A DNA stretch of 64,000 nucleotides, from positions 15,527,682 through 15,591,681 of the forward strand of contig CM040433.1 of the NCBI GenBank assembly GCA_022702705.1, given 5' to 3'. The translations under genes were made by a program, and so were the position numbers. Position 1 is the stretch's first letter, and each line of letters opens with the position of its first letter. Shown here piece after piece: positions 1 through 14,640 of this stretch. The notes under the pieces were generated by a model. That model was not told the origin of the DNA and searched no databases. It saw only the letters and a list, made by a program, of their open reading frames with translations. The DNA comes from Papilionanthe hookeriana x Papilionanthe teres (Eukaryota > Streptophyta > Magnoliopsida > Asparagales > Orchidaceae).

Positions 1-1314
1 TGATAACTAGTCTAAGAAGAAGATTTGGATGATTTGACTTAATTTTAATGGGGAGTTTGGCTTAAGGAGTTGTGATGTAAATTTTAATTTGTCCTGGATA
101 TATTAGAAAAGATGGTGCACGTATTTACTCTTAACCTAAGAGGTGCATAGGAGTGACTTGATTAGGATAGATGTTACGGGGATCTAAACTGAAGCAAAGT
201 TGGGTGTTTATTTTAAGGCAGATAATTCATGGATTGACACCTACCTTAAGCATTGACCCTATTTATCTTAGAAGTTGACAATTGGGCTTTGATCTTCTAA
301 GGAACTTTCTATGGTGTGAAATGACTATCCCAGAGAGTTGCACATATATCGGGTCAAGATATTAACTTATATATTTTTATGTGGGGACTGAGATCAACAA
401 AATAAGAAGAAGGAAAATTTTTGTGTTGTGTTAATTTGTATTGATTTGATTTGACATATTGGGTCAGGTTTGTGGCAACGAGGACGTTGTTTGCTCCAAA
501 CTTAGTTTAGTTTTAATTAAGACAATATTTTATTGTACCTGAAAATATAGTAGACATTGAACAAAGTTCTTCAGTATAGGGGCCACCTCAGGACTTAATC
601 TTGATAATGGAGAGCCAATTCCAAGCTATTACTTTAGTCCTCACTAGGTAGGCTTAGCAATCCTAACTCGATAGTGTTTAATGGCTATATTAGGACCCAT
701 CTTAGATTTACAAAGCTAGGGTGCAAGTACCTGTTACGGTCAATGTGTTAAAAAAATTGACGAAGAGATAGGAAAGATGTACTTCCAGTGACCAATTAGT
801 AAGATTGAGTTAAGAAATTTATCTAAACACAAAATTACTAACCTAAAGCATTAACCTATATCAGCAGTTGCTACTGTGACTAGATTAACAAACCTGATAC
901 AATCATGATGGTGCCACATGAAGCTTGCTCTAGCTTTTGACGGATCATCAACTAAACTTGTGAAAGGAATGGTAAAGACCAAACTAGATCAAAATCCCTT
1001 GCCTCTATTTAATGATTGTACTAAAGGGTAGTGATTATACTTAAGCTTTAATCTCTCAAGGTGTATATTGTATGACCAAACTCTTGTTGATTAACAGTCT
1101 ACAAATTTGCAGGAAGGAAAAATTGTTATGTATGTGTTAAATAGACTATACAATTTGGAAAGGTGCCCATTAAGAAATCTTAGATTTACAACTATAATGG
1201 GTTGAATTGACTGAACCCAAAAATCCATAAACATCAGCTAGTCCTGCAGGCATAACCCTATCCTAGTTTACTCAACATAAATTTTAGTTTCATTAGGGCC
1301 TGCTTGTCAGCCAA
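1..1314. other. AT-rich non-coding flank with decayed repeats
   Basis: No open reading frame of note on either strand. The right part (about 740-1110) resembles the repeat units found after LTR copy A at 8318-8960. The rest shows no recognisable gene or element. Confidence 0.5.
740..1110. repeat. Decayed unit of a ~150-200-bp tandem repeat (left of LTR A)
   Basis: The stretch around 894-1000 (cctgatacaatcatgatggt, then gcttgctctagctttt, then a block ending near aaacttgtgaaaggaatgg) follows the same order of short blocks as the units at 8318-8960, for example cctgatcccatcatgttgga at 8861. Similarity is partial and judged by eye. The same repeat therefore lies on both sides of LTR copy A. Confidence 0.45.
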
Positions 1315-1352
1315 ATTTCAGGAATCTTTCGGTTGCTTTAAAATTAATTCGG

Positions 1353-1478
<126 letters not shown>

Positions 1479-4400
1479 AATTTTTTATTTTGAAAAAGTA
1501 GTATTTCTAATTTTGAAAAAATTAGACTAAATAAATCTCATATTCTTAATAGTTTAAGCAATAAAGCCTAACAACACACGTAATACGCTATCTCAAATTT
1601 AATTTAGGCACACTACTTGACAATAGGATAGATAATACAAACTGTAATTTATGACACCCGTTTGGTCTATGAACCTTTGGTGTGACTAACAGGTTCCCCT
1701 ACATAATATTGAAGATTCTGCAGGGTTTATTTTACCTTGGTTCTTTAGTTCCCTATAGAGGTAAGCTCCTATAGTTAATTACATCTTAAATGACTAAAGT
1801 CACCTAAGAATACTCTCGATAATGATCAGACATTCTTTTCTTTAAGAAACACAAGGATCTTGTTTGTGAGATTGGGCAAAGGAAGATCAACAGGGAATGA
1901 TTTAAATTGGAGCAGTTATTATCAGAGTCCAAAGGAACAAGATGTGGGGAATTTCATAGACTTTGAGGCAAACCTCGCCGACTTCTTGAACTATCTTATT
2001 ATTAAGCTTTGATTCTGAAGATGATGTTATATTAATATTCCAATCCTATTAATTTTTTTAATTGTATAGCTCACATTTTAATAATATCTGATTATGCAAA
2101 AAACCTAAAAGATAGGAGGAATTATGTCATATCGAACGATGACCTCAAAACCCTAAAAGGGTTAGGACTTATATCATACAACATGGCTATGCAAAGGCCT
2201 AAAAATAAGTTGAGGATTTATGTTGCACTAAGCAGACAACCTCGATATCCTAGGGGCTAAATTGTTTAATTAATAAGGAAAAAATTTTGATGTTAAAGAT
2301 CTTGCTTTCTCTCTTGAAGAAGTTCTTCACTTGTTTCCTCGTCGTGCTGACCACGAAGCTTGCTCCGAGCTCCATACTGACAGTGACTCCAACCTCCTTG
2401 TTAAGCAGCTTCGGGTTTAAGGTTTTATGTCTTACGTTATAATTTTAATTATTATTAAGACGATCCATCTTTTTAAATTTATTAAAGGTTATGTGTTTAT
2501 GTGATCTACCCTAGGTAAACAAACTACTGTTCTCTACCCTAAAGGTATGACAAGTAAATAATATAGTCAAAAAAGAGTGTAGTAGAAGACAATAAAAGAC
2601 AATAGAAAAGCAAACTAGAATTGCATACCTAGGCCTCTGCTACTGTAGCAAAAGAGTCATTACAACATGCATAATATAATAAAGTGCAGAAAATGATAAG
2701 AATCTGGTGTAATGAAACAAAATATGATGTGAGAAAGTGAAAATGAGTAAAACAAAAACTGATGTTACATATGAGAGACTGGAGCTTACTGTAAGAATAT
2801 TGGTGAAGGTGAGGACTTAGAGCTAGGCTTTGTGCTTTATAATCCCAACCCTAGTAGAACCTACCAACCGAGCAATCTATTGGACGGTAGTTTATAATCT
2901 TAATCGGGGCAATTAACCGGTGGACATTTATAAGATTTCAAAAAGGTTACTTTGCTTTTCATGCATGTGGAATTTACTTAGAAACCAAAAGGGTTGTTTT
3001 TTATGAGAAAATATATTTTTTATTTTTATATTGTATGTAAAATATATTTTTGGAAATTAAGTAGTCCTCGAGTTAATTTTTCTGGTTATACTAGAACTAC
3101 AAGTAGCCTATGAGAGCTAGGGGCAACAATCTTACTAGGAGTTGGGGAATAGTATCATTAGACATATCCCTTCTCCCGAAGGATCCTTAAGATAGTAGAT
3201 ACTATTTTAAATCCCACTTTGTTTCTTTCACTAAACACACATTATCATTATCGTCATTGCCTTCACCACCAAGACCTCCGACTTACACAAGCCCGATGAT
3301 CTATATGTGGCATTAAAATATCCTCAGTTTCTCATAAAAATTTGGATACCTTATTTAAGACCTAAATATTTGAGCATTGGGTTATTAATGTAGGATAAAT
3401 AGTATAGGGAATTTCATTGGAGTTGGGGATTTAAGGCGTCTCGGATCATACCTTGGTGAGTCCCTACAAGTTTTAGTGATGATTTTCTTCATCAAATTAT
3501 AATAAGTTCAACTATCCTTTAAAATACCCAAAATCTCGCAAAGGTGCTAGGGGCATAACCCTAAATAATTTTAGGATCCTTTGGGTCGTCTCCAATTCAT
3601 TTGAACTCATTACATCGTTGAACTAATCAACCCTGATTAAGTTGAATATTATTTATAATATTTTAAATTATGCTAAGTGAACTTTAGCATTTTAATTAAT
3701 CCATGAGTAGGGAAACTCAATTATGTTTAAGAATTATGTGAGTAAGTGCCCTTAGGGGCAAACCTAGACATTAAGGAATCTTATACTCTCGTCTTCAATT
3801 TGATTTGAGCTTTTATTGTTTAAAAAATGTTTATAATTGATTTAATTCTTTTTTAAAACATGTTAAATGATTTTTATGTCAAGCCTATTATTCACTACTA
3901 CGCTCCTAGATATATTAAGGATAGCTGTGTAATTTTGAAAAGTTAAGTAAAGTGTGTTCAATTCTTCTTGAAAGATTAAATTATCATCCTACTGCTATCT
4001 TGGGGCATCTAATTAGTTAATTATTGTCTTCCTAGTTCAAGCCCCTCACATTAGGATCTTCCATACTAAATTAACTTCCAAGCTACAACAATTTGAAAAA
4101 TTACAATTTTACTCATTTGTAGAGAATGTCATAAATTGGTTTCTACCCTATAACCCTTTGTGTTTCGATCATATTAAAGTGTTAATCAAGATCAATATTA
4201 CCCATTTACCCTAAGATTTGACCTAAATCTTAATTTGAGTTCAAAATTCCATAATTACCATTTTAACCCTAGGGTTCTTTGCTTCATAATTCCTTCAATT
4301 TAATTCCAAAAACTTTAAAACCTTGTTGTTACCCTACTCATGGGTCAATTAAAGTACTAGAGGAGAATTTATATTTTTATGGTTTTTATTTATTTATTTT

Positions 4401-6406
4401 TATTATTTTAGTTAAAAAATAAGAATTTTCACTGATAATTAATTTAACAACCTAAGAAATACTTTCTGTCCTTAGAAAATTATTAGAGGTTCACCTAGGA
4501 TAGAGGAGCATTTGGAATGATTTTTGTGATTTTTTAATATTATTTTATTTTTTATAATTTTTAATTGATTTTAATGAATAAATAAATATAAAATATATTT
4601 TTACTTTACAAATTTTTTTTGGTCTTTTCATAAATCTCTCTACTTCAGAGAACTCAGAAGACTTTATTATATATTTTCTTTTTTTTATTTGATTTTTTGT
4701 AATTATTTATATCCAAAAATATGGAAAAATTCATTTAAATACATAAAAATATATTTTTACATTTTAAAATTTTACGATAGCCTTTTTTAGTGGTTTCCTC
4801 TAATTAGGACAAAATTGGTGACATTTTGAAGTTTTTTCATATTTTTGTGATTTTTTGATATTTTTAATCATTTTTAAATTAAAAAATGGCCAAAAAATAA
4901 ATTTTTATTTTAACTTCAATTTTATTTTTTATATGTTCCTAAAGCTTAAGGGAACACTCCAAACTAATTTTCATAATTTTCTGAATTTTCTTTTATTATT
5001 TATAATTATTTGAAGCCAAAATTCTTATTTACTTAGAAAATAGATTTTCATATTAAATATAATTTTCATGACTCCCAATTTTCACAGGGGCCTTCTAATA
5101 CCATTTTTTTCATCTTTAAGGTAATTTTGTGATTTTTCGAATTATTTTGTATTTTTCTATTTTTGGGTATTTTTATTATATTTTAAATAAGAAAATGCAT
5201 TTTAGATTTTGTTAAATTTAATCTTTATTTTTCCTACAGTCCTCTAATCATAGTGAACCTATCAAATAAAGTTTTATATTTTTCTGATTAATATTTTAAT
5301 TTTTATATTTTTTTTAATTAAAAATTCTAATAGTCCTAGAAAATTAAGGCTATTGGTCATAGAGATGTTCTTTGGCCCTTAAAAAAATAAAGAATATTCC
5401 CCCATGCTATCAAGAACAAGCCCTGAAAATTTTATTTAATTTGGTTAATTATTTATTTAATTATGATTTAATTACTCTCTGGAGTATTTAACAAATTAAA
5501 AATAAAATACCTAATAAATAATTTGTATTTTTGGTTCGTAGAATTCTTTTCTATTCACTGAGTACAAATGTGTTTTTCTTTTAATTTTATGATTTTTCTA
5601 CACCAAGATATGAACTTTTAAATTTTTTGTAATTATTTAAATCCAAAAATCGCTATTTCTCTACTTATCTGAGTCATCATCAACATCTACAAAAGCCACA
5701 TTGTGTGTTCTAATTTGCCGCAGCCATCTAAGGCTGTAATCCGGGCCATCCATCCAATACACACGTGAATTGAATGAAATTCGTTCATCTCCCCCAATCT
5801 CCCTACCAAACAACTGTTTGTTTTCTATACCTAATATCTAACTCAATCCTTAACCAAATCACATGGTGTTTGTTCCTACACTTTCATCTCGATGAGATGA
5901 AGACATCTATATGGCTAGATACGTATGAATACAAGTTCTCTTCATAAAGTTCCAAATCAAGCACAAATTTAGGAATTTTGGTTTATTCCTTAGCCCCAGA
6001 GGTGAGGCCTCAATTGGGTTGGAGACGTTCGCCTTGAGTCCACGAAACTCCTTGAAGCACCAATTTTCTATGTGGTTAGGTCTGTGTAAGAGTTCGATCA
6101 GAAGGTGTCTCAGCCTTCGTCAAAGTCTAGGTTGGGGTGCTTGAGAGAGAGGGGTTTTTATTGGAAACTTCTCCTTACGCTCTAGTGAAGCTCAAGAGCA
6201 AGTAAATTTAAGGTTTGGTCAGATTTGGTGGGGTGGCTGAAAAATGCCTTAGTTTTAAAACTTAAAATTGAGGTTCGACAATGGAGATGAGGGCTGGAAA
6301 ATTGTGGGAATGAGCTTAGGATCGCTAAAATTAGGGTTTGGAGCAATTTTGGCAAAGTTTACCTAAGGTTTGTGTATGTCTCCTCCTTGGTCGTGGGGTG
6401 GTGGCT

Positions 6407-6415
6407 TATTTATAG
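6407..6415 (+). promoter_or_regulatory. Possible TATA box of the giant LTR
   Basis: TATTTATAG here matches ATTTATAG in copy C (52931-52938) and, on the reverse strand, TTTATAG in copy B (near 39525). The motif keeps its place about 5 kb into all three copies. This is a suggestion only, since the region is AT-rich. Confidence 0.3.
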
Positions 6416-8146
6416 AGGAGGAATGAGGGCTCAATTGGGATGGCCAGTGGGTCGAAAGGGGTTTCTTGGGTGGAGAGAAGAAGAGGGTAAGTGACCAATT
6501 GGGTTGAGCTAGCTTGGATGGGCTTAATTGTGTGTTTTCCCCATGGTGGTTTTCTCGGCCATGGTGTTTTCCTGCAGCCAAGGTGGCTGGCAGCCAGGCA
6601 GAGGTCACCATCTTATTCAATGAGGTTTGGGCTTGATGTTGGTGAAGTCAATTGAGGATGGCCATATGTAAGGCTTAGATAAAAGTGGAATGGGGGTGAA
6701 CCCATTTTTGGGTCCAATTGAGTCAAATCATGGAGTGGTTTGGGCTAAAGACAATTAAATGGCTCAGCTTGGCTAGTGGGGAGAAGCTACCATCTAAGTG
6801 TATTAGTGAAAATCATGGACTAGGGCAAACATGGGAGAGGTTAATCAGTTTTAAGGGAATCATTAAAGGGGCTCCTCCTTTTTCCACTTTGGTTACGGTG
6901 ACATGGCATAGCTCTCATGGCTTGTATGTGCTTAGAAGTGGCTTCAGGCCTTGCCTTTGCCTTGGCTAATTTGCATGAAAAAAAGATTTCTGAATTTTTC
7001 TGTAATTTTATGGAAAATTGTCATGAGGCAAAATTTGGATTTAAATCATGAATTTGGAACTTAGTGCTTGCTTTTAATTAAATGGATGATGAGATGAGAT
7101 TTGGAGGATGGGCTTTTGATTTGAGCTTTTGAAATTTAGGTGTGGTGGGCTTTCTAAAAATTATCTAGGAAAGGTCTTTTGAAAATGGGCTTTTAAATTA
7201 TGTTTGGTGGGCTAGATGAAGAATTTTCATGAAAGAAATTCTATTTTGGGCTTGAACGTTGTGAAATTGAGTTTAGGTGTGACGAAATTGAAATTAAAAT
7301 GATTTAGGTGGGAAATGGGGACAAAATGGGAATTTTGATGGAAATTGGGTTACTACGGTAATTTTGGGGAATTTATGGAAATTTGGCCAATTTTAAGGAG
7401 TGTGGGGTATTTTATATCAATTAGGTAATTTGGAAGGGTTTAAAAATGATTTTGGTGAAGAAAAGAGAATTTTGGGGTCATTGGGCGTTTTGGGAATTTT
7501 TGCAATTTTGACTAATATTGAGGGATTTGGGGTGAATGTGGGCAATTTGAATAATTTGAAGTGGTTTAGAATGATTTTTGGTGTATTCTTAAGAATTTGG
7601 GCAATTTCCTAATTTTTAGGTTTTAAGGATATTTTGGTAATTTTGAGATTTTTGGGTAGGGTAAACATGCAAGCCATGAAGCTTTCCCAAAGCCACAAGG
7701 TCCATAAGAGAACTCATTTTGGATCCTCCACATGTTGATCCTAACCATCCTAACCAAAGGCTAGGGGCTCAGGACCACCCAAATGAGTTTCCAAAAGAGT
7801 TAGGAGGAAGGTCCAGTGTAAGTGATTTAGGGTTCGGGACATGTGGGGAATTGTGATAGGTTCAAGTGTATGTTTGTGAGAGACCAAAACCAAGCCACTC
7901 AAGGTTATCCTTAGGCTTCATTGATCATATAAGAACTCATTTTTGAGTCTTCACATGTTGGTCCTGGCTATCTTAGCCAAAGAGTGAGGGCTTGGGACCA
8001 CCCATGTGAGACTTCACAAGAATAGTCAAGATTTCTTTATGGGATGGTTCCATCACTAGGACTAGGATAGTCAGCAGGAAAGTCTTATGGCTAGATCCTA
8101 GCTTACAAGGAAGAAAGACTGGACCTCGTAAAAAATGAAGTCAACA

Positions 8147-9000
8147 TTAACGTAGACCAACCAAACATGACAGGCTCTGAAGGAAGGAACATAAAATCTC
8201 ATTGGTGTGCGATAAGTTAAATTGAGAAAAAGATTGTTAGGATTTTTACTCTAACTCAGAATTATCAATTTAAGGGATTAGTTTACATGACTAACCTTGA
8301 CTAACCTAAAATTAATCAAGGTGATCACATTAGGTTGGTGTCATTTAAGGTGTACTCTAACTTCCAATGGACTAAAGCCAAGCTTGTGGAAGGTTTGAAA
8401 AAGATTAAGCTAAGTTCAGTGAACATTTTCCATTATGTGTTGAGTATACTGGATAAGAGTATGACGCACCTCAACCTATATTTATTAACTTAATTGATTG
8501 ACGAGTGTAAGATGGTCAATCAACCCAATCACATTGTGTTGGTGTCGTGTGGGGTGTACCCCAACTTCCAATGGACTTGAAAAGGGTTCAAAGATTGGTT
8601 ACGATGGGATAAACTAAAAGGGTTGTATGTGATTCATCGCATCTCTGATTTATTAGCCCAAAGGTTTGACAACCAAAATCAGCCCTGACTAATATGAAGT
8701 CAACAAACTTGGTCACATTGTGATGGTACCATGTGGGACGTGCTCCAACTTCCAATGGATCTGAGCAAACTCCTTGTGGTGTGAGATAGATTAACTTAAT
8801 AAGATACATAGTATAAAGTATTGATCTCCAAAACTATCTGATTGGTTTGATGTCAATCAACCTGATCCCATCATGTTGGAGCCTTGTGAGGCATACTCTA
8901 ATTTTCGGACTTGAAGAAGTTCAAACAAGATTTATTTATGCACTGTGTTTGAGTTCACATTTTGTTAGATTGATTGATTAAATCTGATTTTGTGAAATGT
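8147..9000. repeat. Decayed ~150-200-bp tandem repeat (right of LTR A)
   Basis: Four diverged units share the order (g/a)atcacattNNgttggtg, then a g/t-rich stretch, then aacttccaatgga. Landmarks fall near 8326, 8530, 8714 and 8867, giving spacings of 204, 184 and 153 bp. No coding sequence is supported; a 73-aa minus-strand frame at 8588-8809 lies across repeat units. Confidence 0.6.
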
Positions 9001-12000
9001 TTTTTTATTTTTTGAACAACGGTTAATTCCAGCTATATTTGAATGTAGAAGACCATTTGGGGTATTAAACCTTAATGATCATATCCTCGGACTACAAAGG
9101 ATTTTGATGTTTGAAAACTTTGAGATTTTTTTGGAACATTTCTTGAAAATCTAGTTATGTATTTGATTAATTTTGATTGTTGTGATTGCTTTGATTTTTT
9201 TAATTTTTTTTGTTGTAGTTGGTTGATCTTGGAATGTTCATTGATTAATTTTATGGATGTTTGCCTTTGTGAAAATTATAATTACTTTGGAGGAATGCTT
9301 TTGTTTGAAGAAGATTGTTCTAGGAATAATATTTGTTTGTTTTGTTTTTTTATTTGTTCTATAAGTATTTTGAGTTTAGAAGTTCCCAGAACAAAATCTA
9401 CAAATTTATATGTTCATCTAAACATCATCTTAATAAAATTTTAAGATTCAATTATGAAAGTCAGAAAAGGCATTACTTTTAAAAAATAAAAACATCAATT
9501 ATCTTATAAACATATCCATTATTATTGATTCATTCATACAACTGAACGACAAATTTTCATAAGCACAGCACGTGACAAACATCAACAACCACAACACCAA
9601 AACATGAAACAGATATTCAATGCTGCATTGGCTTAGTACTTATATATAGTTGAGGGGCCGTTTGGAGCTCTTCAGTTTTCTGAAAGACATGGAGACCCGA
9701 TGTTTTCATTCTTTTCCATTTTTATTTTTGAGAGGGTGTCGCTAGCTTTTCTATCATCTTATACTTCCCTTTTTTGAATAATCTCTCTTCTGAATCATAT
9801 AATTGATTAGGAGAAGAGAGGAACCACAAAAGATGAACGAACCACAAGAACGACAAATAAAGAAAAAATGTGGAGAGACTACGTGCAATAAACCATGCAA
9901 GGATAAATCAACCATGTCCGTCCAAACATGATCGGGTAGAAGCACATTGGACTAATATCCATGAAAGAATAAATAAGTGGACTACCCACAACCAGAGATT
10001 TAGGTGTAGGAGCTTGTACCGGGTTCAATAGCACTCCCAAGGGGACAGATCTCAATTGGTTAATTACATCTTGAGGAATACCCATAATTACTTTCAATTA
10101 AAGGAATTTTGCTTTATTATCTTGACCTGTGTAAATATTTCATCAAAAAGAAGGTTATTCCATGAGGGAATGACCTTATTCTTCTAATCCCTCACTAAGC
10201 CATTAAGCAGAGATTGAGTCTCACACATCTCAAATGGGTAGCATTTCATCAACACATTGAGCTCATAGAATAACTAAAATCATCTTCACGGGGATATCCC
10301 ATTACATCAACGAACATTCGAGCCATAAGAGGAAAGGATAAATCATAATATCCCAAATATATAGCAATCATCAGCATCAGGCCATCAAGGTGATATTGAT
10401 GAAGTAAAGGTGGTACAGGGCTCAAAGGGGATCATCGACAAGAAGGGTAGAGTCATCTTGAAAAGGTAGAGGTAGCTGGCTCAGAGTACCATTGGCCCGT
10501 CATCCCAAGCCACTAGGAACCTAAGTCTACCGGATCATGAGGTAGTCGAACCAACACATACAGAGATCCCCGATCAGTAAAATGTGAATTGTGTCATCCA
10601 CGGAGGATCTCGGTAGCCGGAATGTCAGAGGAGAAAAACTCTATCATATGACTATAAGATGGAGCTCCATGAGGTGGAAATTATACTTGTCAAAATGGCA
10701 AGGATGCCTCAATAAAAAGAGAAAGAGTGGTTCAGCTACAAAGCTAAAAATGCCCCCAAAAGAAATTACAAGCATCTTAGGAGCCTTCTAATGTCCTAGA
10801 CACACTAGAGAACCATCTATATAAGACAAAGTTCGTCAGGCCAATCAAATTGGAGAAACATGGGGCTCCTCCTTGGGATATACAATATGATTACAGCTTT
10901 CTAGAGTAGTCATTAGTTATTGTAGGGGCACTATTAGATGGCTTGGGTTATAGCCATGCAATGTAGCCGATATAAAATTTGTCCCAAAGTCATGTAGGAA
11001 AGTGAAAGACAGATTTAAAATTCTAAATAATTTAACCCCTAAAATTCATTATATTAAATATTTTATTAGGATTTTGTAGAAAGTTTAGGTTTTTAAGTTC
11101 TAATGAGCATATATTGTTTTGTGATTTCTAGGCAAAGCACATAAATAAACAAGGGAAACAATCAAAGCATTCAAGCACGCAAAACGGAAAAAACAAGCCA
11201 AATAAAATATTTAAAAGGTCAATTCCATTGGGTTAGCAACATATCTTAGAAATGAAAAAGGCAACCAGAGTCTACATATATGTGCCTAGACCTAATTCTA
11301 TACAACAATATAAAATATAAAATTAAGATATGGGGTAAGAACTACTGCACCTGGTTCCTAGGACTTGGTTCCAGTATCAATGCACCTCAAAGCCCGTGCT
11401 CGTATCTTATTTCCTCTATAAGACTCTCCTAGGAAAAAAAAAAAAGAACATAGGAAATAGAGAAATAGACTCAAACTGCATACAAATAAGGTTAGCAGGG
11501 AAAGCCATGTAATGTATAATGAGTCATGTCTGGTGGGGGTGCTAACATCACATACATGCAAAGGGGTTAGTTAAAATCTTTACATGCTCCCCCTTTTATT
11601 GTACCTCTGTGTGTGCATATATATATGAGGATTGCTCAATGGAGAAGAATGCCCTAACACACTACGATGCATATCAAGCATACTAGCTCACCAAAGGCAT
11701 AAAGCAAGAAAGATACCTGGATAGGGCAACCAAACAAAAAAAGAGCAATAACCAAACATCAATAAGACTACCTAGCATCTTAGATTTAATCCTAGCACAC
11801 CATCTAATAAAATGTGTTCTAAATAGCATCTAAGTGAACATAATAATGTCTCTATCTATAGTATGACTTTAACGGGGTTGCTAGACCACCCCATCCTAAG
11901 GATCTAAAGGATCTAAAGCACATCATGAGAGAGGGGTGAAATTTTAAGATAAGTGTCCTCATATATGGAATAACTTATATAGTTTGAAATAATAGGGCAA

Positions 12001-12589
12001 ATAATACTTATAATAGTAAAATATATATTATTATTATTATTAAAATAACATACCATAGAATGCAGGTCTGTGGTGCATATGACGCACAATATAGTCTTTA
12101 GATCCTTAACACATTTATACTGTCTGTTGCTCATGATACAGAAACTCGTATTCCTCACTGAGTCATCCTCACAGGTAATGATCATTTGAGTAGCGTGGCT
12201 AAAAAACAGGTCACTCTCCTAACGGGTAGGACGAGCCATCAAGGTGTATGGGCAAGCATGCAAACATGCAAGAAGCCCACATTGTCATTATTCGACCAAT
12301 GTATCAAACAATCATAGAGGGCACACAAAAGAGAGAAAAATACATCATACAAATGAGTGCAAGAATGCTACATGCAACATGACACACACGAATGAGATGT
12401 ACCTGTAAGAACATGCTTCCTATGTGAAGAAATTATGCCAGCTAAGGGGGCCCGAGGCACCATGCAACCAGCAGGCACTGACTGCAAATGAGTTTGCATC
12501 AAGTAAAAGGATACCTATGAGAAAAAAATTCAAATCTTATCTGAGAGGTACTCATTGAGCACATATGCAAAAATGTATGATATGCAAAA
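9000..12589. other. Unassigned AT-rich region
   Basis: Mostly non-coding. It holds a T-rich frame (9157-9444) that looks like composition rather than a gene, an (ATT)n run at about 12022-12041, and a possible antisense coding remnant at 9754-10600 listed separately. No element boundaries were recognised. Confidence 0.4.
9754..10600 (-). pseudogene. Possible antisense coding remnant, unidentified
   Basis: Minus-strand reading between about 10600 and 9754 gives several frames with protein-like composition, including the stretch SLVVGSPLIYSFMDIS (in the frame 10097-9879) and MARMFVDVMGYPREDD (near 10330-10270), broken by stops. I do not recognise the family. It lies between giant LTR A and the Tat gag on the strand opposite to gag, a position where some Tat elements carry an antisense extra ORF; that link is inference. 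It could equally be chance reading frames. Confidence 0.25.
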
Positions 12590-14640
12590 ATCATATGTGA
12601 AAAGAGTAAACGTGCCATTGAGAAAGTGAGTCAGAAAGCTGGGCATACCGTGAAGGTAGCGAGTAAGATTGTTGGGAGTACCATGGAGTCAGTGACCTGA
12701 AAGGATGGGTGCACCATTGAGGCAGAAGCTCATAAACTAGGTATGTCGTAGTGGTAGTGTCCCGATGGGGTGGACATACCATGAAGACAACGACCTGGAA
12801 GCTGGGTATGTCGTGAAGGCAGTGACCTGAAAGGGTGGGCATGTCATGGTGGGAATGACACAACAGATGAGTATGTCATGGAGGTAATGGCTAGAAGTTC
12901 GGTCAAGATGTGGAGGCAGTGACCCGATGGATGGGTATACTGAGGAGGCAGTGACCCCAGGGATGGGCATGTCATGGAGGCAGTGACCTAACAGATGGGT
13001 ATGTCAAGGAGGCAATGCCCTGTGGATGAGCATGCCATGAAGAAAGTGACCTTACAGACGGGTATGCCAAGGAGGCACTGACCCAAAAGAGTTTGTGTAC
13101 CATAGAGGCAGCAGCCTAAAAGTGGGGTGTGTTATGGAGGAAGTGACCTGAAAGGGTGAGCGTACCGTAGAGATCGAGGCTTGAAGGTTAGGTGTGTTGC
13201 GGAGGTAGTGACATGAAAACATGGACATGCCATCAAGCAGCGATCTGACAGATGGGTATATCAAGGAGGTAGTAGCCTGAGGATGGGCATGCCATAAAGG
13301 CAACAACTCGATAGATGAATATGCTAAGGAAGCAGTGACCCAGGGATGGGCACACTGTGGAGGCAAAGAACCAGACGAATGAGTATGTCATGGAGAAATT
13401 AACCTGATGGATAGGAATTTCATGGAGTATGGGCCAGATAAATGGGTATGTCAAGGAGGCAGTGACCCAAAAAGGTGGGTGTGCTGTGAAGGCAGTGATC
13501 GACTAATGGGCATGTTAAGGAGCTAGTGACCTACGGGATGGGCTTGCTGTGAAGGCAGTGACTTGACTGATGGGTATCTAGAAGAGACAGTGAATAGATG
13601 AAGGGTATTCCTTAAAGGTAGTGTCAGAATAGATCAGTATGCTGAGGAGGTAGTGACCTAGTCAAGGGCATGGCATGAAGGCAACGACCCTACAAATGGG
13701 TATGTCGTGGAGTCAGTGACCCAATAGAGTGGGCGTACCGTGGAGGCAACAGCCCAAAAGAGGGGTATGCTTTTGAGGAAGTGACTCGAAAGGGTGAGCG
13801 TGATATGAGGCATAGGTTTGAAGGATGGATGTGTTGTGGAGGTAGTGAACCAAAAAGATGTGCATGCCGCGAAGATAGTGACCTGACAGATGGGTACTCT
13901 GAGAAGATAGTGATCCGAGGATGAGCTTGCTATGAAGGTAGTGACCCGACAAATGGTTATGTCAAGGAGGCAACCACCCAGGATTGGGCATGCCGTGAAG
14001 GTAGGGGTCTGACAAATGGGTGTGCCTTCAAGGCATTGACCTGAAGGTTGGGTGTATTGTAGAGGCAAAGGCCTGCCAACTAGTTATGCAGACGAGGAAG
14101 TAATCTGAAAGGGTGGGCATGCTGTGAAGGTAGAGGCTCGATAGATGAGTATTCTATGGAGTCAGTGACCTGTGGGATGGGAATGTTAAGAAGGTAGTAG
14201 CCTAATAGATTGGTATGCCAAGGAGCAGTGACTCAAGGATGGGCATGCCATGAAGGTAGCTGCCCGACAGATGGGTATGCTAACGAGGCATTGACCCGGT
14301 GATGGGCATGCCATGAAGGTAGTAGATTGACAGATGGGTATGCTTAGCAGATAGTGACCCAAGATAGTGGGCATACGGTGGATGTCGCAGCCCGAAAGAG
14401 GGGCGTGCCATGGAGGAAGTCACCCAAAAAAGTGGACGTACCGTAGAGGCAGAGGCTAGAAATATGGTTGTGATGTGGAGGTAGTGACCTAAGAAGATGG
14501 GCAGTCCATGTAGGTAGTGGCCCAATAGATGTGTATGTTGAGGTGGTAGTGACCTAGAGATTGACATGCCATGAAAGCAGTGGCCCGACAGATGGGTATA
14601 CAGAGGAGGTAGTGACTCGAAGGGATGATGATTTTCACTG
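12590..14640. repeat. Minisatellite, 32-33-bp monomer in a ~640-bp higher-order unit
   Basis: Consecutive diverged copies of a monomer of the form gaggcagtgacc-n-gatgggtatgtcaag fill the interval. Three neighbouring monomers near 12913-13010 are each exactly 32 bp. Variant monomers recur as a set: the block gaaagggtgagcg followed by a gaggcttgaagg-type block is seen near 13156, 13793 and (changed) 14433, a step of 637-640 bp, so there are about three higher-order units. The many minus-strand frames across it (for example 13658-14068 and 14280-14696) are repeat translations rich in P, S, H and T, not genes. Confidence 0.9.

Noticed and set aside
6718..7612. Plus-strand frames of 70-83 aa in giant LTR A
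   Set aside because: Not conserved in copies B and C.
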